From contig NZ_FNZG01000001.1 in NCBI RefSeq assembly GCF_900109195.1, positions 682,001 to 746,000 of the forward strand: a DNA stretch of 64,000 bases, read 5' to 3'. Source of the DNA: Pseudooceanicola nitratireducens. Its GTDB lineage: Bacteria; Pseudomonadota; Alphaproteobacteria; Rhodobacterales; Rhodobacteraceae. Below the pieces are notes generated by a model. It searched no databases. It was not told where the DNA came from and worked only from the letters and a program-made list of their open reading frames with translations. The translations under genes were made by a program, and so were the position numbers. Below, piece after piece: positions 16,882 to 26,746 of the stretch; position 1 is the first letter of the stretch; every line of letters starts with the position of its first letter.

Positions 16882-18215
16882 CAAAGAACCTGGTCCATGG
16901 CGGTGGAAAGCTTGTCGACCAGTTCGGCGATCTGGTCGTCGGTGATGATGAAGGGCGGGGCCAGCAGGATGTGATCGCCCAGCCGCCCGTCGATGGTGCC
17001 GCCCATGGGATAGCAGATCAACCCATTGGCAAAGGCCGCCTTCTTCAGCTTGGCCGCCACGCCGAGGTCGGGGTCAAAGGGGGCCTTGGTGTCGCGGTCG
17101 GCCACCAGTTCGATGCCCCGGAACATGCCGCGCCCGCGGATGTCACCGACGTTCGGATGATCCCCGAACCGATCCGCCAGCGCCTGTGCCAGCGCCGCAC
17201 CCATGCGGGCCGAACGGTCGACCAGCCCGCCCTCGGTCAGCTTGGTGACCACCACGTCGGCGGCGGCGCAGGCCGTGGGATGACCCACATAGGTGTGGCC
17301 GTGTTGGAAAAAGCCCGACCCGTCGCGCACCGCGTCATAGATCGCGCCCGAACACAGCATCGCGCCGATCGGCTGATAGCCTGCGCCCAGCCCCTTGGCG
17401 ATGGTGACGATGTCGGGGCTGATCCCGTCCTGTTCGCAGGCAAACAGCGTGCCGGTCCGGCCCATGCCGCACATGACCTCGTCCAGGATCAGCAGGATGC
17501 CGTATTGGTCGCAGATCTCGCGGATACGCTTGAAATAGCCCTGAACCGCTGGAAGCGCCCCGGCCGTGGCCCCCACGACCGGTTCGGCCAGGAAGCCGAT
17601 GACCGTTTCGGGGCCGACGCGCAGCAGTTCTTCCTCAAGCAGGTTGGCGGCGCGCAGGCCATATTCGGCCTCGCTTTCCCCCTCGGCGCGCAGGCGGTAG
17701 TCGTAGCAGGGGTCGATATGGCTGGCCGAGACCATGACCGGATCGAAGGGCGCACGCCGCCACATGTTGCCGCCCGTGCCAAGCGCGCCAAGCGTGTTGC
17801 CGTGATAGCTTTGCTTGCGGGCGATGAAACGGCTGCGGCCGGGCTGGCCGGTTTCGATCATGTACTGACGGGCAAGTTTCAGCGCCGATTCCACCGCCTC
17901 GGACCCGCCCGAGACCAGGTAGACCCGGTCAATCCCCGCGGGCGCATGGGCGATCAGCCGGTCGGCCAGCGATTCGGCAGGGCCAGAGGTAAAGAACCCG
18001 GTATGTGCAAAAGCGAGCGTGTCGACCTGGGCCTTGATCGCGGCAATCACATCCTGATCTGAATGGCCCAGGCAGGACACGGCGGCGCCACCGGAACCGT
18101 CCAGGTACTTTTTTCCTTCCCTGTCAAAAAGATATATGCCATTGCCCCGCTCCGCGATCGGGGGGTGGCTTGCGGTGTGTCTGGGAAAGACATGGGACAT
18201 GGGCTGATCTCGCAT
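16881..18215 (-). CDS. Class III PLP-dependent aminotransferase
   Basis: This 444-residue omega-type aminotransferase has FDREGKKYLDGSGGAAVSCLGH at the start, a cofactor site VSGGSEAVESALKLARQY and YHGNTLGALG, the LILDEVMCGMGRTG motif, and the PLP lysine in IVTIAKGLGAGYQPIGA. Family members move amino groups from beta-alanine, taurine, putrescine or 4-aminobutyrate to pyruvate. ATG 18200 (MSHVFPRH) is an alternative start. Coupling to the BKACE gene suggests the amine is converted to a beta-keto or semialdehyde intermediate. Confidence 0.92.
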   Translation of the reverse strand: MRDQPMSHVFPRHTASHPPIAERGNGIYLFDREGKKYLDGSGGAAVSCLGHSDQDVIAAIKAQVDTLAFAHTGFFTSGPAESLADRLIAHAPAGIDRVYLVSGGSEAVESALKLARQYMIETGQPGRSRFIARKQSYHGNTLGALGTGGNMWRRAPFDPVMVSASHIDPCYDYRLRAEGESEAEYGLRAANLLEEELLRVGPETVIGFLAEPVVGATAGALPAVQGYFKRIREICDQYGILLILDEVMCGMGRTGTLFACEQDGISPDIVTIAKGLGAGYQPIGAMLCSGAIYDAVRDGSGFFQHGHTYVGHPTACAAADVVVTKLTEGGLVDRSARMGAALAQALADRFGDHPNVGDIRGRGMFRGIELVADRDTKAPFDPDLGVAAKLKKAAFANGLICYPMGGTIDGRLGDHILLAPPFIITDDQIAELVDKLSTAMDQVL

Positions 18216-18325
18216 GGGTTGGACGCTGCAGTTTGGATGAAACAGATCGCACAGCGTTTGACAATGACTGAAACAAAGTGAACAGTCCTGTCAACTGGCA
18301 GCTGTCGAAAACAACGGGAGGCCGC

Positions 18326-19192
18326 GTGCCGACGAGCTTCGAGCAACGCCTGGCGGCGCAGTATGGAAATCTAAGCGTGGCCCTGCGACAGGCCGCGGAT
18401 TTCCTGCGTGCGAACCCGGTCGAGATCGCGACCCGTCCACTGCGCACCGTGTCCCGCGACAGCGGCGTGTCGCCGGCGGCCTTTTCACGGCTGGCCCGCG
18501 CACTGGATTACGACACCTTCGATGACCTGCGCGAGGAATTCCGCGCCCATCTGGGCAAGCGGGTCGGCAATTTCGCCGACCGGGCCGAACGCCTTCAAAA
18601 GGACCATGCCGAAGGCGAGGGCGATTTCTTTGCCGCCCATCTGGCCGCCAGCCGCGCCGGGCTGAGCGAGCTAGAAGCCAAGATCGACCGCGCCCGCCTG
18701 GGCGAGGTCGCCGACCGTCTGGCCGCGGCGCGCCGGGTGCTGCTGCAAGGTGCGCTCGGATCGACCGGGGTGGTCGAATACCTGGCATACATGGCCACAT
18801 TTCATAGCGATACATGGTCCCTGGCCAGCCGGATGGGCGCATCCCTGGGCAGCAGCCTGATCGGCCTGGATGCCCGCGACGCGCTGATCGTGGTGACCAT
18901 GCCCCCCTTTGCGACGCGGTCGATCAAGGCCGCGCAACTTGCCCATGAAAGGGGCGTCTTTGTCGTGGTCATCACCGACACGCCAAGCTGCCCGGCATTG
19001 CAATATGCGGCGGCGCGTTTCATCGTGCCTACAGAGTCGCCGCATTTCTACTCGTCCTACGTGGTGACGATGTTCCTCCTCGAAGCATTGATGGGGATGG
19101 TTGTTGCCAGGTCGGACAGTGCCTCCAAGACCCGGATTGCCGAGGTCGAGGCGGCAAACAAGAGCCTCTCGGAAGTGTGGGGCGACACGTGA
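18326..19192 (+). CDS. RpiR-family regulator (HTH plus SIS domain)
   Basis: This is a 288-residue regulator. The N-terminal HTH_6 domain covers [53 protein letters not shown]; the SIS domain at about 130-260 includes [22 protein letters not shown] and [27 protein letters not shown] prefer GTG 18326 with GGGAGG upstream. A GTG at 18278 is also in frame, but TTGACA at 18258 would then be too close to serve as its promoter. It is divergent from the aminotransferase-BKACE pair and immediately precedes the TAXI transporter, so it likely controls both. Confidence 0.88.
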   Translation: MPTSFEQRLAAQYGNLSVALRQAADFLRANPVEIATRPLRTVSRDSGVSPAAFSRLARALDYDTFDDLREEFRAHLGKRVGNFADRAERLQKDHAEGEGDFFAAHLAASRAGLSELEAKIDRARLGEVADRLAAARRVLLQGALGSTGVVEYLAYMATFHSDTWSLASRMGASLGSSLIGLDARDALIVVTMPPFATRSIKAAQLAHERGVFVVVITDTPSCPALQYAAARFIVPTESPHFYSSYVVTMFLLEALMGMVVARSDSASKTRIAEVEAANKSLSEVWGDT

Positions 19193-19221
19193 CAATCATG
19201 AACAGACCAAGGGAGTTTAGG

Positions 19222-20190
19222 ATGTTCAACAATTTCAAATTCATTGCGACCGGGGCCGTGGCCGCCGTCATGATGGCTCCGGCTGCTTACGCAGAAGAGT
19301 TCATCACCATCGGCACCGGCGGTGTGACCGGCGTGTATTACCCGACCGGTGGCGCGATCTGCCGCCTGGTGAACAAGGGCCGCAAGGAACACGGCGTGCG
19401 CTGCTCGGTCGAGTCGACCGGCGGGTCCGTCTACAACATCGAAACCATCCGCGCAGGCGAGCTGGAGTTCGGTGTCGCCCAGTCCGACTGGCAGTACCAC
19501 GCCTACAACGGCACTTCGCGCTTTGAAGAAGCCGGTGCCTTCGAAGGCCTGCGCGCCGTCTTCTCGGTCCACCCCGAGCCCTTCACCGTCGTCGCCCGTG
19601 CCGACAGCGGCATCAAGACCTTCGAAGACCTCAAGGGCAAGCGCGTCAACATCGGCAACCCCGGTTCCGGTCAGCGCGGCACGATGGAAGTGCTGATGGC
19701 CGAAATGGGCTGGACCACCGACGACTTCGCGCTGGCGACCGAGCTGAAGGCGGCCGAACAATCCGCCGCGCTTTGCGACAACCAGATCGACGCGATGGTC
19801 TACACCGTCGGCCACCCCTCGGGTTCGATCCAGGAAGCCACCACCGCCTGTGATTCCGTCCTGGTGGAAGTGTCGGGCGACGCCGTGACCAAGCTGGTCG
19901 AGGAAAACCCCTTCTACCGGACCGCGACCATCCCGGGCGGCATGTACCGTGGCAATGACGCGGACACGATGACCTTCGGTGTCGGCGCAACCTTCGTGTC
20001 CTCGGCTGACGTGTCCGAAGATGCGGTCTATGCGGTTGTCTCCTCGGTCTTCGAGAACTTCGAAGACTTCAAGGGCCTGCACCCCGCCTTCGCGAACCTG
20101 AAGCCGGAAGAGATGATCTCGGCCGGTCTGTCGGCTCCGCTGCATGCCGGTGCCGTGAAGTACTACAAGGAAAAAGGCTGGATGGAGTAA
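19222..20190 (+). CDS. TAXI-family TRAP transporter solute-binding protein
   Basis: This 322-residue periplasmic protein has a signal peptide ([12 protein letters not shown], before EEF). It opens with [24 protein letters not shown], the standard TAXI start, and contains [30 protein letters not shown] and a C-terminal [14 protein letters not shown]. It delivers its ligand to the fused permease downstream. ATG 19222 follows GGGAG. Ligands of TAXI systems are poorly known (glutamate and other anions are reported); the neighbouring aminotransferase and BKACE suggest an amino or keto acid. Confidence 0.94.
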   Translation: MFNNFKFIATGAVAAVMMAPAAYAEEFITIGTGGVTGVYYPTGGAICRLVNKGRKEHGVRCSVESTGGSVYNIETIRAGELEFGVAQSDWQYHAYNGTSRFEEAGAFEGLRAVFSVHPEPFTVVARADSGIKTFEDLKGKRVNIGNPGSGQRGTMEVLMAEMGWTTDDFALATELKAAEQSAALCDNQIDAMVYTVGHPSGSIQEATTACDSVLVEVSGDAVTKLVEENPFYRTATIPGGMYRGNDADTMTFGVGATFVSSADVSEDAVYAVVSSVFENFEDFKGLHPAFANLKPEEMISAGLSAPLHAGAVKYYKEKGWME

Positions 20191-20208
20191 TCCATCCCCC
20201 CAAAACAC

Positions 20209-20235
20209 GGGCAGGGGCGCATGTCGCCCCTGTCC
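20209..20235 (+). terminator. Intercistronic hairpin after the TAXI binding-protein gene
   Basis: GGGCAGGGGCG and CGCCCCTGTCC form an 11-bp stem (one G-T pair) with loop CATGT. There is no T-run. Between a binding-protein gene and its permease such hairpins usually stabilise the upstream mRNA or cause partial termination, giving excess binding protein. Confidence 0.6.
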
Positions 20236-20336
20236 ACCAAGCGACGTGGGCCCTGTTCCAATAGGGCGGGGGCCTTCGTCACCCTCATAATAAGAAATGA
20301 ATTTATCAGGCCAACAGGGCCAGGGACGGAGGGGTG

Positions 20337-22946
20337 ATGTCCGTTAAGGAAAACAAAGCGCTCAGCGAAGCAGAGCTACAGGAACTGGTTGCGGCATCCG
20401 ACAGCGGTGCGCGGTCCGTTCCGGGCCGGCTGGGCCTGTTCATTGCGGGCATCGCGCTCGTCTGGTCGATCTTCCAGGTGCTTCTTGCATCGCCATGGGC
20501 CCCATACGTGCTGCCCTCGGATGCGATCAACAATTCGCGCCAGATCCACCTGGCCTTTGCAGTCTTCCTGTCCGCCATGGCCTATCCGCTGTTCAAGCGC
20601 GCGCCGACCGACCGGGTGCCATGGTATGACTGGCTGCTGGCCCTGGGCGGGGCCTTCTTTGCGCTTTACGGTTACTTCTTCTACGCCAAGATCGTGCAGA
20701 ACGGCGGGCTTGCGGACCAGACCGACGCCTATGCGGGTCTGATCGGCCTGGCGCTGCTGTTCATCGCCGCCTACCGGACCCTGGGCCCGGTCATGGTCAT
20801 CCTGGCGATCATCTTCCTTGGCTACGTCTTCTTCGGCTCGTCCGAGGTGGTGCCGGATCAGATCAGATGGGCCGGGGCGTCGCTGCGAAAGGCGATGTCG
20901 CATATGTGGATCACCTCGGAAGGGGTGTTCGGCATCGCCCTGGGCGTGTCGACCAAGTTCGTCTTCCTCTTCGTGCTGTTCGGCGCGCTGCTGGATAAGG
21001 CGGGCGCGGGCAACTACTTCATCAAGATGGCCTTCGGGGCGCTTGGCCACCTGCGCGGCGGTCCCGCAAAGGCCGCCGTGGTCGGGTCGGCCGCCACCGG
21101 CCTGATCTCGGGGTCGTCGATCGCCAACGTGGTCACCACGGGCACCTTCACCATCCCGCTGATGAAGCGCGTCGGCTTCTCGGCTGAAAAGGCCGGCTCG
21201 GTCGAGGTGGCATCCTCGGTCAATGGTCAGATCATGCCGCCCGTCATGGGGGCCGCGGCTTTCCTGATGGTGGAATACGTCGGCATTTCCTACGTCGAGG
21301 TCATCACCCACGCCTTCCTGCCCGCGATCATTTCCTACATCGCGCTGGTCTATATCGTTCACCTTGAAGCGGTGAAGAACAACATGCCGACCCTGGGCAA
21401 CAAGGTCGTGTCCATGGGCAAGACCATCGGCGGCATGTTCGCCTTCTTTGCTGGCTTCGCGGCGCTGTGTTACCTGACGCAGTTCCCTGTGCGGCTGATC
21501 ACCGACATGGTGCCGTCGGGTTCGGGCTGGGTGCTGTCGGTCCTGCTGGCGGCGATCTATGTCGGGCTGATCTACCTGGCGGCCTCGGTGCCGGACCTGG
21601 AACCCGACGATCCCAATGCCGAACAGGTCGAGCTGCCCGAGATCCCGAAGATCTACAAATCCGGGCTCTACTTCCTGCTGCCGATCATCGTGCTGGTCTA
21701 TTTCCTGATGATCGAACGCAAATCCCCCGGCCTATCGGCCTTCTGGGCGACCTTCCTGCTGTTCGGCATCCTGCTGACGCAGAAGACGCTGAAGGCCTTC
21801 TTCCGGGGTGAGGACAACGCACTGTCGAAGCTGAAGGACGGGGTCATCGACCTGATCCAGGGCATGATCGACGGGGCGCGCAACATGATCGGCATCGGCC
21901 TGGCCACGGCCACCGCAGGCATCATCGTCGGCACCGTGTCCCTGACCGGCATCGGCCAGGTGATGGCGGATTTCGTCGAATTCCTGTCGGGTGGCAACCT
22001 GATCCTGATGCTGATCTTCGTGGCGATCCTGTCGCTGATCCTCGGCATGGGGCTGCCGACCACGGCGAACTACATCGTGGTGTCGTCGCTGATGGTGGCC
22101 GTGGTGGTCGAACTGGGCGCGCAGTCGGGCCTGGTGGTGCCGCTGATCGCCGTGCACCTGTTTGTCTTCTACTTCGGGATCATGGCGGATGTGACGCCAC
22201 CCGTGGGCCTGGCCAGCTTCGCTGCCGCCGCCGTGTCGGGCGGGGATGCGATCCGCACCGGCTTCACCGCGTTCTTCTATTCGCTGCGCACCGTGGCGCT
22301 GCCCTTTGTCTTCATCTTCAACACCGACCTGCTGTTGATCGATGTGACCTGGGTGCAGGGGATCATCGTCTTCGTGGTCTCGACCATCGGTATCCTGGTC
22401 TTTACCGCCGGGACCATGGGCTGGTTCATGACCCGCTCGAAGATCTGGGAAACCGTGGCGCTTCTGGTCATTGCCTTTGCGCTGTTCCGGCCGGGCGTCT
22501 TCATGAACCAGATCCAGCCCCCGTATGAACAGTTCGAACCCGCCGCCTTCGCCCAGGTGCTGGAAGATGCGCGCCCGGGGTCCGAGCTTCGGACAACAAT
22601 CTCGGGGCCGGATTTCGACACGCTGGACATGAAGGACCTGACCGTGGTTCTGACCGTGCCCGAGGCCGAGGGCCTGGACGCGCGGCTGGACGAACTGGGC
22701 CTGATCCTTGTCCCCGAGGACGGCGTGATGCGCCTGGACGAGCCGATGTTCGGCACGGATCTGTCCGACAAACTGTCGAGCTTCGATTTCTACGCCGATG
22801 ATCCGGTTGCGATCACCAAGGTGCAGGGATCGGCCGATCAGCTTCCGAAAGAGCTGATCTTCATCCCCGCGCTGGCGTTGCTGGGCCTGGTGGCCTGGTT
22901 GCAGATCGGCCGGGCGCGCCGTCAGCCGGAAGGAGTAGCCGCATGA
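20337..22946 (+). CDS. TRAP transporter permease, fused 4TM/12TM subunits (TAXI type) with DUF3394 tail
   Basis: This 869-residue membrane protein joins the small DctQ-like and large DctM-like subunits. The DctM core shows GPAKAAVVGSAATGLISGSSIANVVTTGTFTIPLMKRVGF, NGQIMPPVMGAAAFLM and LILGMGLPTTANYIVVSSLM, the conserved transport motifs. After the last core helices there is a ~100-residue soluble segment (EQFEPAAFAQVLEDA to VQGSADQLPKEL) and a terminal helix, the DUF3394 tail of TAXI permeases. ATG 20337 follows GGAGGGGTG; the GTG one codon earlier is less likely. It overlaps the UspA gene by ATGA. Confidence 0.94.
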   Translation: MSVKENKALSEAELQELVAASDSGARSVPGRLGLFIAGIALVWSIFQVLLASPWAPYVLPSDAINNSRQIHLAFAVFLSAMAYPLFKRAPTDRVPWYDWLLALGGAFFALYGYFFYAKIVQNGGLADQTDAYAGLIGLALLFIAAYRTLGPVMVILAIIFLGYVFFGSSEVVPDQIRWAGASLRKAMSHMWITSEGVFGIALGVSTKFVFLFVLFGALLDKAGAGNYFIKMAFGALGHLRGGPAKAAVVGSAATGLISGSSIANVVTTGTFTIPLMKRVGFSAEKAGSVEVASSVNGQIMPPVMGAAAFLMVEYVGISYVEVITHAFLPAIISYIALVYIVHLEAVKNNMPTLGNKVVSMGKTIGGMFAFFAGFAALCYLTQFPVRLITDMVPSGSGWVLSVLLAAIYVGLIYLAASVPDLEPDDPNAEQVELPEIPKIYKSGLYFLLPIIVLVYFLMIERKSPGLSAFWATFLLFGILLTQKTLKAFFRGEDNALSKLKDGVIDLIQGMIDGARNMIGIGLATATAGIIVGTVSLTGIGQVMADFVEFLSGGNLILMLIFVAILSLILGMGLPTTANYIVVSSLMVAVVVELGAQSGLVVPLIAVHLFVFYFGIMADVTPPVGLASFAAAAVSGGDAIRTGFTAFFYSLRTVALPFVFIFNTDLLLIDVTWVQGIIVFVVSTIGILVFTAGTMGWFMTRSKIWETVALLVIAFALFRPGVFMNQIQPPYEQFEPAAFAQVLEDARPGSELRTTISGPDFDTLDMKDLTVVLTVPEAEGLDARLDELGLILVPEDGVMRLDEPMFGTDLSDKLSSFDFYADDPVAITKVQGSADQLPKELIFIPALALLGLVAWLQIGRARRQPEGVAA

Positions 22947-23377
22947 CCAAGACCGTTCTCTGTGCCGTCGACATCAACCGGCCCGTCGAGGAAAAGCCGG
23001 TGCTGGAAACCGCAGCTAAGCTGGCCGCGCTGGACGGTGCCCAGCTGGACATCCTGACCGTGGTGCCGGATTTCGGGTCCACCGTCGTGGGGGCCTATTT
23101 CCAGGATCACCACGTCGCGACTGCCAAGCAAGAGGCTGGGAAGCTGCTGCGCAACCTGTCCCGCACGACCCTGGGCGACGAGGTGGACATGAAGGTCCGC
23201 CACATCGTTGCGGTCGGCAAGGCCTATGAAGAGGTCCTGAAGGCCGCGACCCATGCCGGCACCGATCTGATCGTGATCGGCGCGCACAGCCCGGACCTGA
23301 AGGATTACCTTCTGGGCCCGAACGCCGCGCGCGTGGTGCGTCATGCCAAATGCTCGGTCTACGTGGTGCGCAGCTAA
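22943..23377 (+). CDS. Universal stress protein UspA family, coupled to the TRAP transporter
   Basis: This 144-residue UspA-domain protein starts MTKTVLCAVDINRPVEEKPVLETAAKLAAL and ends with the nucleotide-binding motif region VIGAHSPDLKDYLLGPNAARVVRHAKCSVYVVR. The G-2x-G-9x-G/S ATP motif is only partly kept (GAHS, LLGPNAARV), so ATP binding is possible but not certain. Overlap with the permease gene (ATGA) implies joint production. In Halomonas, TeaD, an ATP-binding UspA protein, regulates the TRAP transporter TeaABC, so a regulatory role is plausible. Confidence 0.92.
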   Translation: MTKTVLCAVDINRPVEEKPVLETAAKLAALDGAQLDILTVVPDFGSTVVGAYFQDHHVATAKQEAGKLLRNLSRTTLGDEVDMKVRHIVAVGKAYEEVLKAATHAGTDLIVIGAHSPDLKDYLLGPNAARVVRHAKCSVYVVRS

Positions 23378-23427
23378 GGCATCGCGGCGGCGGGGCAGGA
23401 CCCCGTGGCCAGACCGGAAAAACAGCA

Positions 23428-23457
23428 GGGGCGCGTTCGGACATCCGGGCGCGCCCC
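23428..23457 (+). terminator. Terminator-like hairpin after the TRAP-UspA operon
   Basis: GGGGCGCG and CGCGCCCC form a perfect 8-bp stem around a 14-base loop, followed by TTGCCTTTGC. It lies 50 bases past the UspA stop. The rest of 23378-23663 is the leader of the next transporter, with no gene I trust. Confidence 0.55.
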
Positions 23458-23663
23458 TTGCCTTTGCAATTGACCCGGCGTCGGGCTTTTCCCGGCAAAT
23501 CCAGGCGATTGCACGAATGAAATTTGCGCCTTTGCGCCCAGTGTCATGCCAGTTTCGTAATTTCAGAGAATAATGAACCTTCATGCGTCGGATAAAATTT
23601 GACCAATTGGTCCGCCCCGCGCATGCTGACGGGAATTACAGAACCAAACCAAAGGATATCCCC

Positions 23664-24725
23664 ATGACCAGAACCATTTTGCTGGCCAGCACCCTGCTGG
23701 CAGGTTTCGCAGCCCACGCGCAGGCCGACACGCTGCGTCTTCTGACCTGGGGCGGCTATGCGCCCGACGAGGTCGTGACCATGTTCGAGGAACAGACCGG
23801 CCACACCGTCGAAGTGACGAAATCCAACAACGAGGAAATGATCGCCAAGCTGCGCGCCACCAGCGGCGGCGGCTTTGACCTGGCGCAGCCTTCGCAGGAC
23901 CGTGTCATGGGCCCGCAGATGGAATTCGGCATCTACAAGCCGATCGACGTGTCGAAGCTGAACCAGGATCTCTTCATCCCTTCGATGCTGAAGGCGACCA
24001 TGGCCAACACCACCGTCAACGGTGACGTCTATGGCGTGCCGCATGTCTGGGGCACCTCGGGCCTGGTGATGAACACCGCCGAGGCGGGCGAGGTCGTGAA
24101 AGACTATGCCGATCTGTGCGACCCGGCGGTTGCGGGCAAGGTGTCCTACCGCCTGAAGCGTCCGACGCTGATCGGTTTCGCCTTCTCCCTGGGGGAAGAT
24201 CCCTTTGCCGCCTACGGTGACGAGGCAAAGTACAAGGAGATCATGGAAAAGGTCGAAGCCAAGCTGATCGAGTGCAAGGCCAACGTGAAGACCTACTGGG
24301 GCGGCGGCGATGAGCTGATGAACCTGGTCCGTTCGGGCGAAGTCACTGCCTCGATGGCCTGGGACACCGGCGGCTGGAAGCTGAACGACGACAACGCCGA
24401 CATCACCTTCGTGGCACCTGCCTCGGGTGCGCTTGGCTGGATCGACACCTTCGTGCTGCCCGCCAAGGGCCAGGCCGACGACGTGGCCTATGAATGGATC
24501 AACTTCGTGATGCAGCCGGAAGTCGCGGCCATGATCACCGCAGCGGCCGGCAACTTCACCGCCTCCGCCGGGGCCGACGAATTCGCCGAGGAAGGCCTGA
24601 AGGCCAAGTACCAGGCCAGCTTCCCGCAGGAAGCGATCGACAACATCAAGTGGTATCCGCCGGTTCCCGCGGGCCTCGAGTCGATCGAAGGCGAGGTTCT
24701 GGACCGCGTCCAGGCCGCCAACTGA
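23664..24725 (+). CDS. Spermidine/putrescine-type ABC substrate-binding protein
   Basis: This 353-residue exported protein has signal MTRTILLASTLLAGFAAHAQA. The mature start DTLRLLTWGGYAPDEVVTMFEEQTGHTVEVTKSNNEEMIAKLRA and later AWDTGGWKLN, GWIDTFVLPAKG and YEWINFVMQPEVAA are typical of the PotD/PotF family. ATG 23664 is used; earlier in-frame codons have no signal sequence. It feeds the PotABC-type complex that follows. Members of this family in Rhodobacteraceae bind polyamines, opines or other amino compounds, so the ligand is open. Confidence 0.93.
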   Translation: MTRTILLASTLLAGFAAHAQADTLRLLTWGGYAPDEVVTMFEEQTGHTVEVTKSNNEEMIAKLRATSGGGFDLAQPSQDRVMGPQMEFGIYKPIDVSKLNQDLFIPSMLKATMANTTVNGDVYGVPHVWGTSGLVMNTAEAGEVVKDYADLCDPAVAGKVSYRLKRPTLIGFAFSLGEDPFAAYGDEAKYKEIMEKVEAKLIECKANVKTYWGGGDELMNLVRSGEVTASMAWDTGGWKLNDDNADITFVAPASGALGWIDTFVLPAKGQADDVAYEWINFVMQPEVAAMITAAAGNFTASAGADEFAEEGLKAKYQASFPQEAIDNIKWYPPVPAGLESIEGEVLDRVQAAN

Positions 24726-24788
24726 TCCTGTCCTGACATTCAGGCGGCATCCGGTGACCGGGTGCCGCCATCTATCTGTGGAATTCTC

Positions 24789-25889
24789 ATGACCCCCGAT
24801 CTTGAATGCGTCGACCTGGTGAAGCGGTTCGGCGACACGACGGCCGTCGACAACGTGTCGTTCTCGGTGCCGCCGGGCAGCTTCTTTTCGATCCTCGGCC
24901 CCTCGGGCTGCGGCAAGACGACGATCATGCGCATGATCGCGGGGTTCCTGGATCCGACCACGGGCGATATCCGGATCAAGGGCGGGTCGGTCCTGGATAC
25001 GCCGCCGAACAAGCGCCCCGTGAACATGGTGTTCCAGCACCTGGCGCTGTTTCCCATGATGACGATCGCCGAGAACATCGGCTACGGGCTGCGCCGTCGT
25101 GGCATGTCCAAGCCCGAAATCGCCCGCAAGGTCGACGAGGCGCTTGAGCGGATCGGCCTTCCCGGCATCGGCGCACGCAAGGTCGACGAACTTTCCGGCG
25201 GACAGAAGCAGCGCGTGGCCATTGCCCGCTGCATGGTGCTTGAGCCGGACGTTCTGTTGCTGGACGAACCGCTTGGCGCGCTGGACCTGAAGCTGCGCGA
25301 ACACATGAAGGTGGAACTGAAGGCGCTTCAGGCCGCCTTTGACACCACCTTTGTCTATATCACCCACGACCAGTCCGAGGCGCTGGTGATGTCCGACCAA
25401 ATCGCCGTGATGAATGCCGGGCGGTTCGAACAGGTCGGCACCGGGCAGGATCTGTATTACCGTCCCGAAACCCCCTTCGTGGCCGGGTTCATCGGCGACA
25501 CCAACCGCTGGAGCGGCCGGATCGAGAAGGCGGAGGGCGGCACGCTGCAACTGCGCACCGAAAGCGGGCTGGCCATGCGCGCCAGCGGCGCGGGCCTGGC
25601 GCCGGGCGACATGGCCGAGATCTTCGTGCGCCCCGAAGCCATCCGCCTGGCCGCCACGGCCGAGGGGCTGGCAGGCTTCGACAACCACCTGTCCGGCACG
25701 GTGACCAGCATCCTGTTCAACGGCGCGGCCTCTCGCCTGCTGGTGCAGGACGCGGCGGGCGAGACGCTGGAAGTCACGCTGCCCCAGTCGGGCGAATTCG
25801 ACCGGCTGAAGCGCGGCGACATGGTGCACATCGGCTGGGGGGCAGGGCAGGCGACCTGCTTTGCCACCGGCGCGGCCGGAGCGCGGTGA
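24789..25889 (+). CDS. ABC transporter ATP-binding protein, PotA type
   Basis: This 366-residue protein has an ATPase domain with Walker A GPSGCGKT, Q-loop VFQHLALFPMMT, signature LSGGQKQR, Walker B VLLLDEPLGALD and H-loop THDQSEAL. A C-terminal TOBE domain (about 280-360, ending DMVHIGWGAGQATCFATG) follows, the usual PotA length. ATG 24789 gives the normal start MTPDLECVDLVKRFG. It energises the two permeases encoded next, with the stop overlapping the first permease start. Confidence 0.94.
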   Translation: MTPDLECVDLVKRFGDTTAVDNVSFSVPPGSFFSILGPSGCGKTTIMRMIAGFLDPTTGDIRIKGGSVLDTPPNKRPVNMVFQHLALFPMMTIAENIGYGLRRRGMSKPEIARKVDEALERIGLPGIGARKVDELSGGQKQRVAIARCMVLEPDVLLLDEPLGALDLKLREHMKVELKALQAAFDTTFVYITHDQSEALVMSDQIAVMNAGRFEQVGTGQDLYYRPETPFVAGFIGDTNRWSGRIEKAEGGTLQLRTESGLAMRASGAGLAPGDMAEIFVRPEAIRLAATAEGLAGFDNHLSGTVTSILFNGAASRLLVQDAAGETLEVTLPQSGEFDRLKRGDMVHIGWGAGQATCFATGAAGAR

Positions 25890-26746
25890 TGCGCAACCAG
25901 TCCCGCGTCGCCTTTTACCTTCTGCTGATGCCGCTGGTGCTGTGGCTGGGCCTGCTGATCATCATTCCGCATATCGACATGCTGTTGATTTCCCTGCGGG
26001 AACGCGTGTCCTTTGGCGTCTATGACCGCAGCCTTGCACAATATGAAAAGGCGCTGACCGAACCGCTGTACCTGCGCACCTTCGCGCGGACGGCGGTGAT
26101 GTCGGTGCTGGCCACGGCGATCACCCTGCTGATCGCCTTTCCGGTGGCCTATTACATCGCCAAGATGGCGCGCGGCCGGTTGCAGCAGGTGCTGTTCCTG
26201 CTGTGCCTTATCCCTTTCTATGTTTCGGAACTGGTGCGGACCTTCGGCTGGATGATCCTGCTGCGCGAAACCGGCATCGTGTCGAACCTGCTGCAATGGG
26301 CCGGGCTGGCCGATCAACCGGTCGAGATGCTGTACACCGACGCCACCATGATGGTGGGGCTGGTCTATACCTCGATGCTGTTCATGGTGGTGCCCCTGGT
26401 GACCACGCTGGAAAGCCTGGACGACAGCGTGATCGAGGCGGGCTATGATCTGGGCGGCAGCGGGCTTTCGGTGCTGCGCGAAATCATCATCCCCCATGCC
26501 ATGCCGGGCATCGTTTCGGGCTGCATCGTCGTCTTCATGCTGTCGCTCGGCAATTACCTGACGCCCACGATGCTGGGCGGCAAGGACAGCCTGTGGTTCA
26601 CGGAAATGATCTATAACCAGTTCATCGTCCGTTCGAACTGGGAACTGGGCGCGGCCTTCGGCTTCATGCTGCTGGTGCTGTCCTCGGTCATCGTCTGGGG
26701 CATGCTGCGCCTGACGGGCCGGACCCTGAAGGAGACCATGGGATGA
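25889..26746 (+). CDS. ABC transporter permease, PotB type
   Basis: This 285-residue inner-membrane protein has about six helices. It shows the PotB-type opening (FYLLLMPLVLWLGLLIIIPHIDML), the helix pair with ITLLIAFPVAYYIAKMARGR, and the EAA loop ESLDDSVIEAGYDLGGSGLSVLREIIIPHAMPGI, which contacts the ATPase. I use ATG 25889, which overlaps the PotA stop as TGATG; GTG 25886 is one codon earlier. Confidence 0.93.
   Translation: MRNQSRVAFYLLLMPLVLWLGLLIIIPHIDMLLISLRERVSFGVYDRSLAQYEKALTEPLYLRTFARTAVMSVLATAITLLIAFPVAYYIAKMARGRLQQVLFLLCLIPFYVSELVRTFGWMILLRETGIVSNLLQWAGLADQPVEMLYTDATMMVGLVYTSMLFMVVPLVTTLESLDDSVIEAGYDLGGSGLSVLREIIIPHAMPGIVSGCIVVFMLSLGNYLTPTMLGGKDSLWFTEMIYNQFIVRSNWELGAAFGFMLLVLSSVIVWGMLRLTGRTLKETMG

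Noticed and set aside
23544-25829. 761-codon minus-strand frame across the polyamine transporter
   Set aside because: It is antisense to the binding-protein and PotA genes, which have signal peptide and ATPase motifs. The composition is that of a shadow frame.
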